Shown one piece after another: positions 23,065-36,900 of a DNA stretch of 64,000 nucleotides (position 1 is its first letter; each line of letters starts with the position of its first letter). The stretch comes from Membranipora membranacea (lineage: Eukaryota > Bryozoa > Gymnolaemata > Cheilostomatida > Membraniporidae). The position numbers were made by a program, and so were the translations under genes. Under the pieces are notes generated by a model, which ran no database searches, had not been told where the DNA came from, and saw only the letters and a program-made list of their open reading frames with translations. The stretch covers positions 3,100,001 through 3,164,000 of the forward strand of contig OU612072.1 in assembly GCA_914767715.1 (NCBI GenBank), written 5' to 3'.

Positions 23065-26000
23065 TTTTAACAGTTTAATAGCTCCTTTTTGCTCAGAGCT
23101 TCATCAAAAGATTCGTTGCAAATCAACTTTTTTCCTGACCTCAAAACCTTTTTTCTGCTTCAAGTGAAGTTCAAATACTTATATTGCAGGCAACAAGGTA
23201 AACATCATAGACACGTAATTTAGGATGCATGTAAGCGGATCCCTTTCAGACTATTTACTGCAGGACTGCAACTACCTGTTACAATGTAAACATAATTTCT
23301 CACTGAGACCTTTTTTCAATTCTGAACTTTTGTCCTCTAGAAGTAGATATTACTTAATCCATAGGCATAGGCTTACAATATACACAACTTGGAGGAGCTT
23401 CATATCAAGCTTTCATTGGATTGTACCCTCACACACTCTGTAAGTTTACTATCTTTCTTATTACAAAGGTGTGCTCTAATCATTACTCCAATAATAATGA
23501 CATTTTAATCAACTGAAGTAACAGTCTCATCTGTCAGTGTAATTGATAGGCCCATAGACATTCCCTCTCGAGGATTGCAAGTTAATTTAAGTTGAACTGA
23601 TTAGGAGTTGCATTAATGAGTAAAACACAGCCAAATTCTCTTAGTTGTCACATGTTTACAACCCTTTGTAAAAGAGATCATAGAGGGAGGTGAGGCATGC
23701 ATTTTATTCTCCACTAATTTGGTGATGCATAGTTTTAGTTAGTGTTACCTCATTGATTGACTAATTATTATGAACTCAGTGGAGATCAATGACAGGGGCA
23801 TGGCTGCTCTAGGGAGAATGCCCTATCTGTATACAGTGATGTTGACTTCGCATAAGACATAGAATGAGAACGGAAGGGCTATTCTTTCTATTATTGAGCA
23901 TAAGCAATCATAATCTCTCTCTCTCTCTCTTGTTATAAGTGGAACATATGGCATTTTGTTCTCTCTTTTCAATTCATCATGAGAATCTTCCCTCGTAGTG
24001 GAAAGCTGTAAAAATGTGACACTTAGCAAAATAAAACCGTCTGCGTCGTCGCAATGTCGATGAGCTCGCAAGAACTGAGCCAATAGCCATCTTAACCTGT
24101 AACGTATAATATTAGGCCTCATAATTGGTATGGCTCTAACTCCCAGGCAATCATTTTTAGGCATCTGCCGGGATTGCCAGACACAACATGTTAAAATTGG
24201 AACCAGTCAACTCGCTCTCAATAGTCTGGATTTGATCGACGACTTATCCAATATTCTGTTGTCGCTTTGTCATAATCTGTTACATGGGTGAGCAGGATTT
24301 GTGGTCAAACTTCTGTTAGCTCACCAAAGTGTGTGGTGCTGGCAATCAGGGTTGGAAGAACTGTGAACTGTGAGCCATCATGAGCAACCCAGTTGTGGAC
24401 CAGTTCCAGATGTAGACGATAGATAAGCTCACAGTGGACAATAATAATTATGTCCTACCTGCTAGCTTCATCATCCCCTGTCATCACTCACCAGCAGGAA
24501 GTTAACAATCAGAGATCTATTGGCCATTGTTCAAGCAGATCATCTTAGCAGAAACTGTTATAAGAGTATAACTAGTGCGTAGCAGCTAAATCTTGCCAAC
24601 TATTTGCCTATCATGGCACAACAATATGACATAGTCCCTATAGTCTCTATAATCTCTCTATAATCTCTCTATAGTCCCTAGTCTCTGAAAAAAATCTTGG
24701 GGTTATTTCATACCCCAGAAAAGGCACCTTTATAATGAAAATTTCAATTGGAGTCATTTTACAACTGAGTTTGTAAGTTGTTCTAGCCAGAGCAAGGCTC
24801 TTTAGTGGTGAATGAAACCAGTATTGTGAGTTTCCAAAGGTACCACATAACTGTCTCAAGCTGCCAAGAGACAGGCATACACTATGTGTGCAAAGATCCG
24901 CAGTTATTTTGTTCACCCTTCAACATCAGATTTCCCAACAGTTAATCGCTCTGAATTTCACTGTTAAATAAAAATGCCTGTTTGGTGGTTATTCTCATTT
25001 CTGAGAACAAAATTTACGTTATATTGATACAAAAGAAACTGCTACTTTTGTGTTTGCATATGAAGTAATAAGAGGCCAGGATTATTATTCTATTGTTTAC
25101 GCTGCAAATTTTTAGGGCTACTTGAAAAGTTTAATAAACCCCAAGTATCAAATTAGTAGAATGATAAAAGATTTTGAAAGCCTACTGAGTTATACATCAA
25201 AGTTAATCTCATATTTAGGCAAAACTTCTAATGGAAATCTAGGCGGCAAAAATTCTGCAAACTGGATTAAGATTAGCATTTGCAAGGATTCTTGTTTCTA
25301 GCTGAAGTTCATGTCGTGACTCATAATAAGGTTACCTGTATGGTGTTATAAATGTGAAATAATAGCCTGCAGTTTACATTTGCAGATCTAATTATCACCA
25401 GGCTATAATATACACAGAAAGTTATATTCCCAAATTTTAAAATAGTCATATTGTTGTCTGGGAATTATCGACGCAGACTTGAATCGCCATCAGTATTTCA
25501 ACAGTTAGTGTAATCGAAGTGGAATCAGTTAATTTCAAAATTGGCAATTGTATTGTGATTTTCATCACATCAAAGGTAATTATACTGTCTAACTTTGTAA
25601 TTAAATATTTTCTCCATAGTGTTTGGATCCTTTTATATTTTGTGCGCACGTAGGCTCTCCTGTTGGTGCTTCAGTTCAGCTTCAGATCAACAAGGAACAG
25701 TGTAAAATTTTGGAATCTTTTTTTCTCCAGCGATCATGGACTGTGTCTGTCTTGCAATCGGTCAGTATTTCAAACTTGCATGTCGCTAAACCAGTTGGAA
25801 GTAAATAGGCTTGGCTCAATATACTTGAGATGTTGTTTGAACTAGGTATTAGCTGGGATTGGTCTGAAAACAATACCATAATCTCAAATGTGCAACAAAA
25901 GAACCTCTGAATCAGCTTTCTATTGTCACTAGCTCTTGAGATTAGTCAAGGTGGCAGACAAGCACTTTGTTGATATTGTCAGATGTGGAGTGTCATTGCT

Positions 26001-27954
26001 TCTGATTTTGTGACAGGCTGGATTTATGTGTGTGACTGCCTTGGAGCTTTCAGTGATTAGAGGCAATTAGCTACTCTCTGGTGTATACGTACTGTGTATA
26101 TTTCTATAACCTAACAGACTGTGTTTCTGATGAGGTTAGTAGCCATTTAAACCGCTGTTTGAGAATTTTGACGTTTTTTACAGGAGAATATGTTTTCGGT
26201 TCCTAGCTTATTAGACATTTTTCCGACATTATCTTAGACTAACCCGCTAGCTGTTTGCCGTGGCGGGTTCCAGCATGCTCTTCTTCTATGCAACCACGAT
26301 AGCTATGAGCAAATAGCACAATTTATTCCCATGAGATACTTTAGGATTTTATAGGTTAGTTGAAGCAGTTAAGGTAGAGACACAGGCCAGCAAAAATGGA
26401 CTTTCTATACACCGTTGAAAGCTTCCGAGCTATTGACCACTAACAGCATATAAAAAATGTGATTGGATGACGTTGCGCCATTGATCAAGGAAATGAGGCC
26501 AAAAAAGCTGTTGTGTAAGCTTGTCTTGTAATCTGCTTGTTTGAATAGGGAGGTGAATTTGAGCTGCTGGTCCTGAAATACTATTGGAATGAAGAGTTGT
26601 CTTAGCTAGTTTTATGGTTGGACAACTCTTGTTGATGTCCCTATTTTCCCATCATGGCCTCCAAACTCCCTGCCTCCATCAGGGAGGGTGCCTCAATGAT
26701 AGCCTTCTGACAGTTGATTTCTACTGTCACCCAATGGTGCGTTGGTGAAGTTTATGACTTTGACCCTGTATGGGTCCTGGGTGTTAGCTCGGAAGGAAAT
26801 ATGTTGTTGACATCACTGTCATCTAGACTTCCACCCCTCTAGCTAAAATATAAAGATCCATATCACACATGCCAGATGTCCTAATGTTACCAAACCGGTG
26901 ATAACGTTACACCCCAAACCATATCTCTGAATCATCTTGTGGTTGAACCAGATATTATCGTCACGGAGAAATTAAAGTCTGCCATCAGCAGCATACTGTA
27001 GCATAGCGCTATTATATCGGCATCGTGTGTTAACCTCCCATATCTACATATGGTGACATAATTTCATTGTATTAATAACATGTTTATATAATTGGAAGCT
27101 GGACAATGCTCCCCTTGTCTAGGTAATGGATTGTGTGGACTATACAATGCTGTGTACAAACTTGAATGTTGCTGAGTGTCGCAATATAGTAAGGGCTGAA
27201 TCACCAGATATCTTAGGAAATAATTCTTATTTCTTTCTAGAATCCCATTAGTCATCATCGACTAACAGTAAGGCCAATTTCACAGGCCAATCTTTGGTGA
27301 GGCTGCAAAATGTTTTGGAAAAATCTGCAGTTTCAATGCAGCTGTTTCCTTTTTTGAGGATTTTTTCTTAGCGTTGTGTGTGTATGTTTAATTCCTGCCA
27401 ATTAATGTTCATATATTCTGATAAGTTGGTCTTGTTTATGGCTTCTTTTCATCTATTTAGTATCCTGGTTCCAGAGTTCACATTGATCTTACTGGATTGT
27501 GACTTATGTGTTGAAAGTTTTGTTCATATCCTTGACAGCTTAAATTGAGTATCTCTTTTGCAGTGTGATATATCATCACAAGTATATCCGTGCATCAATT
27601 TGTCAATTTTGATTGAGCCATATCCGATGATCGGACAACAACAGCTTAAAATAGATCAGCGTATCACGCCTCGCCTCCCCTTTGATTAATCTAAATCTAA
27701 CCAGAAAATAACCATGGCAACCCTCAAAAATGGTCACAATACAACATCTTATTATATATTAGCAAAGGTTATCAATCTTCAAACCTTGGTTATCAACGAC
27801 TGTTTTACATTCATGTTAATACCCACGCTCCATTACATCGAGGAGAAGTGATTTAGATTCAGGTGGAAGATAGTAAGGATTTTTTGGTGGTGAATGTTTG
27901 TCACAGTGTCAGTAAGCTTGAGAGTTTTGTTAGGAGAAGCCAGGAGGTTTTACT
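23065..27954. other. Divergent promoter region between EAPP and ASPP
   Basis: About 4.9 kb separate the two start codons. I find no exon with family similarity. Short (TC)n at 23918 and 'tctctata' repeats at 24640 are low complexity. ASPP 5' UTR exons may lie here but cannot be placed. Confidence 0.5.
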
Positions 27955-30900
27955 ATGGCCTATCAGCCGAGAGCTTACCCTCCTAGAGAACCAGATAGCA
28001 GACAGCCGCGCTGTAAGTTACAATCCATAATGCCTTACAATGAGTTGCCTGCAGCTTTATATTGCAGTTATCCTGTTAGTTTTTTTGATTTGGTTACTTC
28101 AGAGGTGTGTAGGTATCTTTTGCATAACAAATTTAATTTAATCCGATTTGAAGCAACAGGAATTAAGGGTAATGTGTGAATTCGTTGGATTAAATATCTG
28201 AGGAGTTTTTCAAGTGTGATAAATATAACCCAGTCATGTCGGGAATTTCAGGATTATAGCGGATTTTGTGATTAGGAATTGTTGCGAAATTCTGTGCAGC
28301 TTCATCTTCTATGCATATAGATGATGCATGCGACTTGGACCCCTGCAAAGATAGAGATCTTCTACCAGTAAGTGTACAGTAATATACTCACTGCTTTGAA
28401 GCCAGCGGTTCGTGTTTCTCAAGTTGTGCAGCCAGGATAATTTCAGCCAATTTCAAAGGTTTCTGCTTCAATCTTAGGTTGGTTGACCGGTAAGCGGTAC
28501 TTTCACTCATTAGGTCGCTGTCACCTCGTAGTCTTAGAATTAGTACTTGAGACATAGGCTGAGACATAGAAGGGTCTATGCCTAAGCTACAGATATGTCA
28601 ATGATACCCGTAGTTAGTACTTATTACTGTTGCCGTTGTGTTTTTTTAACTCAACCTTTGAAGTGTCATTTTATGGTGATGGAATTTCTATAATGCTATA
28701 TTTGACGAAATGATAGGGTTAGCTGGATAGCTCAGAGTTCAATTTAAAGGCGTATACGATTACTTAGAGACCCTGCAGGGTGTATTTTGATTAACATGTC
28801 AAATTTATGTTGAGATTAAGGCTTGTAATTAGAATGTATATGTGTATATCATGATACACCTTTACTCTCAGACAAGGAGATGTGTAGGGTTTCAATAGTA
28901 CCCGCTGTGTTCTTAATTTCACACTCTGCCTTGTGAATACGTACACCCTGATATTTAAGACTCGGCAGTCCGCAGTGAGGTGCAGAGGACTCGTGTTTCT
29001 TGTTTGTCATTAGACGGTAATCACCAAATTTAAATTTACGCATGCAAACAAACGCAGGACTAATTAGATGGCTGCATACATAGCTGGGCTCTAACCTAGC
29101 CACCACAGTTAGCTATCAGATATTCACATTATTAGAAGCTAGCTCAGCATTTTCGGTGATAAGAGATTGGATTATAATCAACCATGCTCTGAATGTGATT
29201 GCGGACATAGACTCGATCACAATGAAGGGATTTGCTCTAGGTAAGTTAGTTTTTGGCTGATGAGATCTTTTGCTTGCAATCACTGCTGGTTTGGCGTATT
29301 TGATGACACTGTAACAAGGTGAAGCCACTGCGGAACTGAGATAGTAGGATAAGAAAAAAACATCATCCTTGAGACAAACAAAATCAATTTGTTTGCAGAA
29401 GACTGTGTTGGTTTGTATGTTAATCAACAGAAGAATTAACTGGTGGTTTGTCCCAGTTGTTTGCGTATTGTGACTCTGTCTCTGTTGTGAAGCTGCTTCA
29501 GGCTATGATTGAATGTATGCAAAACTGATGTCTATGATAAGCCAAGGCTAATTGGTTCATTACTAGATCATAAGTCATAAAACTAATTGTCATAAAGTCT
29601 GACTCTGCAGGGTAAAAAAGTCAAGTCTATGATTTTGCTATTAGGCATCATTATCCTTGTATTTGGTATTTACTGGGGATAAACCTGATTGTGATTGTAA
29701 TACCACTGGTTATTACATTCTCTTGGATTATTCCACTTGGATTATATCTGTGTCAGCGGCTTAGTATCAAAGTAAGTATGGATTACCTTGGATGCCCCAG
29801 AATGGTATTCTAGCCCTTGATAGATAGTATCTAAGTGTATATATTTTTACTCTTGTTTGCCAAAAACGTAAATTCATTAATGAACGGAAACTTTCCAGTC
29901 TTGTTGTTACAATAGCTGTTCACTTGACCTATTGCGTAGCTTGCCTCGTTGCCTCACTCTGATGAACTCATGCTCTTTGGGTTTTTACAACCACAATTTT
30001 GAGGTTATTTTTATGGCTAGGGTTCACATTCCTGCTGTCATAAAAAGACCATCAATTACTCTGTGATGACGAGTATAAGGAGTATAAGGGTGCTGAGGGG
30101 CTTTTGATGTCCTACTTATTTGGGTGATTGGTGATAGAGGCAGCAGTTGTTTTCACAGTGTCTCTGTCAGCGTAATAACAACACACCAGCCAGTGCAGTG
30201 CCACAAAACACAAGTGTCAGTCTAGCTCCGAGCCTTCCGAAATACTGGTGCTATTACGTGCCTACTTGGATTGTTAACATACACCAGGGTTAAATTGCTG
30301 TCAGTAGCGTAAATTTTGTCTCAAGGTTTACGAATACTAAAAAGACATCTACTTTCGGGCTGTTGCATCTTGAGATGAGAGTATGCGATGACTGTCTGTT
30401 TCGGAAGATTAGCATCAACTCTGTGTTTTTATGGTATGTAGTCAGTGACGCATTCAATCTTCATTTAGCCGAATTAAAACTTGACTTGCCTTGGCACCTT
30501 CTTCATTGCTTGCCATTGTATTTTGAGGTTTGCCTAAAATGGTAAATACCATTTCTTAGCAACTTGATTAATGATGTGATACTGAGATTTATATCAGTGA
30601 TATTAAGTGGCTCTTACCTACCCCTGTAGTGGGTGGGTAGGGTTTTCTCAAGCAGGTATGAGATTCTAATTACTTTCAAGTATTATTAGGTGTTTACAAG
30701 GATTCATGGTTTCTAAATGTATATTTCATGTACCACCAGCTGTGTGAACACGCAACACCACACGCTAGAAGACACCACCACCACCACCACCACTGGTCGT
30801 TAGGCTGAGCAACCAGAGCCATTAGAGGTTGTCTTGGAGCAACACCTCTGTAATTCAATTGAAGCCAAGATATGAAAACAATTACGATAATTTACATATT

Positions 30901-33900
30901 TAATTGCTTAATTTACCTGCCCCAGGTAATGATTTTGATGTCATGACCACCAAAATGCCCTGTAATTAGCTCGGTGTGGTTTCTGATTGGCAAACAAGTC
31001 TTTAATGAGAGCTAATGATTTTCAGAGCATGCAAACTCGCTTTCAAGTCGCTTTCATCGTCAAATGTTATTTCGCTAACATTTGGCTCTTTAAAATAACA
31101 TATTATTCTTCCATCTCAACAGATTATGCATATATATATATATACATGGCATATATATATGGTAGAAATTGGATTGTTCTTCATTTTGCAGCTAGCTCAC
31201 TCAAGGATTAAAAGTCTGTGTACGATTTGAATGATATATTTTTTATTTATTTGCCCATAATTGCTCTAATGCTAATTCGCTTGCCTTGGATGTTGTGCTG
31301 CATCGCCTTTGAATGAAGTTAGCTGGGTCAGTCAGTCGCCCATCTAGCCTGGAAATCAGACATGTGAATTTAAATAATATCTACATGATATCGTATAATT
31401 TGCACTTCCCCTGAGGTTTGAGCAGGGTTTGAGCAGGGTTTGAGTTTGTGCTCTGATTAAGAGATATATCAGCAGTGTTTTTTCTCTCAGGTGTATTCGT
31501 TATGTAATTAACCTCGCATTGATCTCCCAAAAGGATTTGGTGAGGAAAGATGGGTCGTCTTAGTGCAGAGTGGGCTCTAATTTACTTGACTTTCAAATAC
31601 CCTGCAAATTTGCACCTAATTTTCTAAAGGGTCACATTACGATAACATTTAAATAATTGTGTAATTACAACACAAAGATTTTTTGTGTTCTGTTTGTTAT
31701 ATAACCAAGCCTTGTTGTAAAGCATACAAACTGTAGGGCTTTGTTTTGGGTTCAGAGCAGACTTATTTATAATCTTGCTTTATTTGTTGCCGATGAATAG
31801 AGGCCATAGGGGCCCGCCCTCATTTAAACTGCAGCTTTATCACAGACTTGAACCAGGCACTAGCTCTGGGATATCACAGGTGCGTCGTTTTGTTGGGTGA
31901 GCTTTTTTAGCTGGATAACAGTGATGTTGTGGGCTGAAGTTGATACTGAAACAGGTTTATTATGGATACTGTCATTTTCAGCAAGATCTGCTTGGCAAAA
32001 GCCTTCTCACTTTTTTCTGTTTCTATTTTGTCAGGCTTTGGTCACCCTTGCCCAACATGCCTAACACAATTTTGTTTGATGCGATCATCAACACTGTGAC
32101 CAAGAATCCATTCATGACCACTTCACTATAATACACTGGTTTAATCAGGGCTTTTGATAAGACAGGCAACGCCGAAAAGTTGAGATTCCGTAGCACCTGC
32201 CCTGCCCCAGCTGATTCTAATTATCTCTGGTGTATCTTGATGGTCAAGATGATATAATGGTCAGCTCCATCTTGTCACCCTAATAATAAAGCTGAGCTAT
32301 CACATCTACTCCAATTAAATCAGTTTTACAGGGAGCAGTAGATCTAGTCTTGTTAGAAAATTGTAGCTATTTAGCTGTAAGTGGTTTTGGTTATTCGGCT
32401 TTGATTGCATTACGATAAATGGGTATTTTCGTGACTGAGATATCACTCTACATTCTACGATAGTTCATCTATAGGATGACTCCGTACAGCAAAGTATAAG
32501 TGTATCGATCGATGGTCTGTAGTATCTTATGGAATTCTTATTATGGGATGACTGCGAAATGAGTGGTGATTCATACAACTAGTAATTTAAACCCCATGTG
32601 TGATTGATATAGTACATTGAGGATTAAAGGTGGGATAGCTGCTTGACATTAGTATGTGACATATGTGCAGTATAGGTTCAGTCATTCAGTAGAGTGTCTC
32701 ACAGCGAATCGGACTTTGTCTACAGGGAATTAGTGGAGCGACGGACATCAATATCAGCAGCTGGATTTTGACACTACCATTCAGGATATTATTCACAACT
32801 GTCAAACCTGTCTAAAGAGATTTATTTTTTCCAACCATCAAACAAAACTGTGAACAGAAACGTGCAGGGCATGTTAGATAAAGGTGAGAATACATCGATC
32901 TCGTGTATGACTCTGTGATCTGAGCTGTGTCCGCTTATCTGTGGCTAGGATAGGCTCTTGTCTAACTTACTGGCTGGCTGAAAATAATTCGGTCTTCCAC
33001 AGGATGTGATTTGATAGTCCTCTTGCCTGCCGACTGTAGGAGCGCATATCATGTTATCATAGTGACACTGAATATTTTTAGTGCAGACAGTTGGGTCAAC
33101 TTGTTGCTAATTTCATTACCAGGATTATTGTCCTTTTGAAATTTGAGCGTGAAGAACTAGCGGAGATTTTTGTACTGAATTGACTGACTTGCAGTCTATT
33201 TCACAGCAGTCTGATTGTCAATTTCTTTGATTCTGTTTATTCTGTTCCAGACTAGAACATGTCCATTAATTTATGCCTTAATTTTGCTAAGATGTGTTGG
33301 TGTTTCTGTAGCTACTAGGCATTCGTTATGAGTAGACTTAATATGGTGCTAAGAATGTTGTAGGATACGGAAGTGTTAACTCCGAGTCGAGATACATAGT
33401 CACAGCGAGAATGTGATGCGTTATTTTGACCAATTAGTTTCTTATGTTTCAACATTCCATTGCAGTTTGTATTACCTTTTTTGTCAATTTAATAGTGTTT
33501 TAAATACTGCAAAGAATGCCTCAGATGTTTTGATAATTTTCGCCTGTTTGGTTTGATTCTACGGTAAGGTCAATCTTTGGTGGGGGTAGGTTGGGTTGTC
33601 AATGGGGCTTGATATAGGAACTCAAACTAGGCTAGACCAAAGTCACAGTTATATCAATGTCATCATATCATATCACATCAATGAAATATTCCCTCAACTG
33701 TTCTCATGTGATCCCTCACACCTCATGTGATCCCTCACACGTCACCCAAAATTACATCAATCCTGATATGATCGACTAAATATTGGGAAGTCTGAGGAGT
33801 TCTGTGAATACTATTCATCATTATAACCACCATGTCCTGTTTACTTCACAGCTGGTTTTCGAACAGGAAGTCATAATGTACAGAAAGAAGAGTTAGCTGA

Positions 33901-36900
33901 CTCGCAGTCATCAGATTCTAACACTCCACGGGCGGGTGTGACATCTCCTAATCGCGAAGTTATCGAGAGCAGACGATCTAAATCAAAGCAGAGAAATAGT
34001 ATCGGTGTGGTCAGAGCTCGTCCCGTCTCAGCTGGCAGGAAAACCACGTCCAGAACTCAGTCTAATCAAAGAAGAAACTCTTCGGAAAATCTCTACGCCT
34101 CAACTAAGGTTAGTCACAACAACCTGAAACTCAAAACATGGTGAAGAAATGTTATGTAGTCACAGGCACAATGTACAATGTACTTCGATAAAAGAGTAGC
34201 CGGTAACGTTGGGCAAGGGTAGGCTATAGGTTATCTACCCCACATAAGCCAACTGCGCATAAGGGGGCCTGTTAAATAGGGAGGACAAATAAGACCTTGT
34301 GTAAAGAGACGAGAGACCCTCTATCATTCATTCATATGGAAGAACAGTGTCACCAAATAGCAAGGCTAAAGTCGCAAAATATAGAGAGAGATGACTGCAA
34401 AGCCATGGTGATTCTGTGGATAACTATATAATAGTGGGTGATCCTGGACTGGAAGCTTGTAAATTATCAGCTGTCAGTTCATCGGCCTGGTTACCTAGGC
34501 GATGGTGGTGTACAAAAGGCTGCAGTCTCACAGGTATTTTAGGAGAATATTTCATAACTTGTGAGATCAAGAGCCAAGACCCCAGGGGCCTAGAGTCCTT
34601 CGCTCATCAAAGGCATATCAAATCATGATAACTGTCGTATCAAATAATTTGTTCTAAATGGCTAATATTTTTACTGGATTGAGTTCAGCTCTGAACTCCC
34701 TCATTCCCTTCATTTCTGTAGATATATCGACATTTTCAATATAGGCCTAACGTAACCAACCACCAGAAATTAAGATTCTTTATACATGAAACTCTGCGCC
34801 CCCCCCCCCCAAAATAGCTGAACTAAGCTAGCATGACTCCTCTTGAGTAGTCAGAAGTTTGTATTGATGTAATGGTTATGATGAGTTGGTGTTTGGAGAA
34901 CAGTAGACTGGGGAGTCTGTGATAGTAGGAAGGGTAGTATTTGGGCGTAGACCTTACTCCCATATTAATAAGCAGTATCCATTAATTCAGAGTTCACATC
35001 GGTGAACAGGTCAATTAACTATTCGTGAACTTGTGAATTCAGAATATCAGATAAAAGTGTAGAGGAAAATTAGGTGTTGGCTTACCTGCCTTTTCATTTA
35101 AATCAAAGCATGATTTCTAATATTTTGATAAGACTTCACAAGACCTCATGATTGAATTTAGACCCACCATTTTTATGGTTTTGTCGTGGCTGTGGCTTGT
35201 TTTGACAGCTCTCCCTATAAATGAATTATTAACTTTCCCAAGAAAGTCAAGTTTCGCTCATTATGACTAATATTGAAAGCCTGTTGTTGTTTAGCAACAT
35301 TAGAATTATGGTTTTAGTGTTTATTTTCTCATAGAAGGCTATGACAGGTCATAAGTCAACAAAGTTCTCCAAAGGGGATTTAATACTGTGTGACTTTAGA
35401 GCGTTGTGAGACCTGCCTTATGAGAATAGAAACGTCTTCGTCTTCACTTTCACTGTCACGTAAATGTTGATATTAGAAATTGATGCCAAAATTTAATCAG
35501 CACAATGATTTTGAGAAAAATACCTTGCTGACAGCCAATGACGATTAAATTGCTTGTATTCCAAACATTCCCAATCTAAGAGATACAGTTTGTTGATAGC
35601 AAAGGAATTTAGTGGATTATTTTGATCACCTCAAGATTGACTCTCTTGATTTGTTTGTCTGCAATTCAACAATCTATCAATTTTGTTATAATCTGCCAAG
35701 GAATTTGAGATTTGATTATGAAGCCTCACAACTTCTTATCCCTGACAGAGCTCGGCACTGGTGTGACTTCTTATCCCTGACAGAGCTCAGCGCTGGTGTG
35801 ACCAGTGAGGGTGGGTGGTATATCCCACCCTCACTGGTGTGACTTCTTATCCTAAGAGGTGGTTATCATAGATTAACCAGCGCTGGACTCGCTGGTGGTC
35901 AGGGCTCGGGATAATCTCACCTCTAAGATATATATCAACAAAATATTATCTTAATCAGGCGAAATATTAACCATATCGAGAAAGAATTCTAATTACTTAT
36001 TTTATACAGTGCCTGAAGGGAAGGAGGGAGGGAGAGAGTAGAGCTGTGGTATCAGCTGTGACTGTGATCTACCCTGATATTAAAATACTTCTCATATATT
36101 AAAGTCAGATAATGTAGAATCATGCCCTGTACATCAATGTAGTCAATAGCCTGTCTCGAAAGCTTGGTTGTGTTGTCCCTCCCCCTTCACAAAAAAGCTT
36201 GTCAAGAGAGGCTAGGTAGTCTAGTTCTACCAGCTGTGAAAAAGGCATTACAAATTTGCCATTAAATAAAAATGTGATTGATATCGACAACTGCATATAA
36301 ATTATACTGCTATAATTGATGATTATGCCCTCTGTGTGTGTTGGCTTGGCCTATATCAGAGTTGGGACAGTCATCATCTGGTGGTGTCTGTATTGGGAGT
36401 ACATAAAGTTTTATAGTTATATGCCATGTATTTTCTTACACCATAGAGTGACTTTGGAATCAGTAATCATAAATCTTTGATTGGTCAATCGGTGCTTTTG
36501 CTCTTCCAGGCCATAAACCTCCCAAACCCAGAGAGGAAGTCACAATTATCTCACAGTCAGTGATTATAAGTTAGAGCAGGATATTGTACAGTCCATTAGT
36601 TTGTGTACTTGAGCCCAAATGTACGGGAGTTTGCTACACGCCACAAACTCTTCACCTGTGATTGTCGTGGCACTCGCTCTAACATACTATTGTTGTCTCC
36701 TCGTGTTTGTTGATTATCACCTATGTCCATTACAGGGTCATCTAGTGCATTTCCCATGTAGCATGGTGCTATCGTAGATTTCTGGAACTGAATGATAAAA
36801 TGGGAGGAGGTTTGATGGGTTTCTATGGGAATTATGACCTTAGTTATTGTGCTATCACTAAGCTATTATTACAAATGATGGCCTGACACCCACAGGGAGA

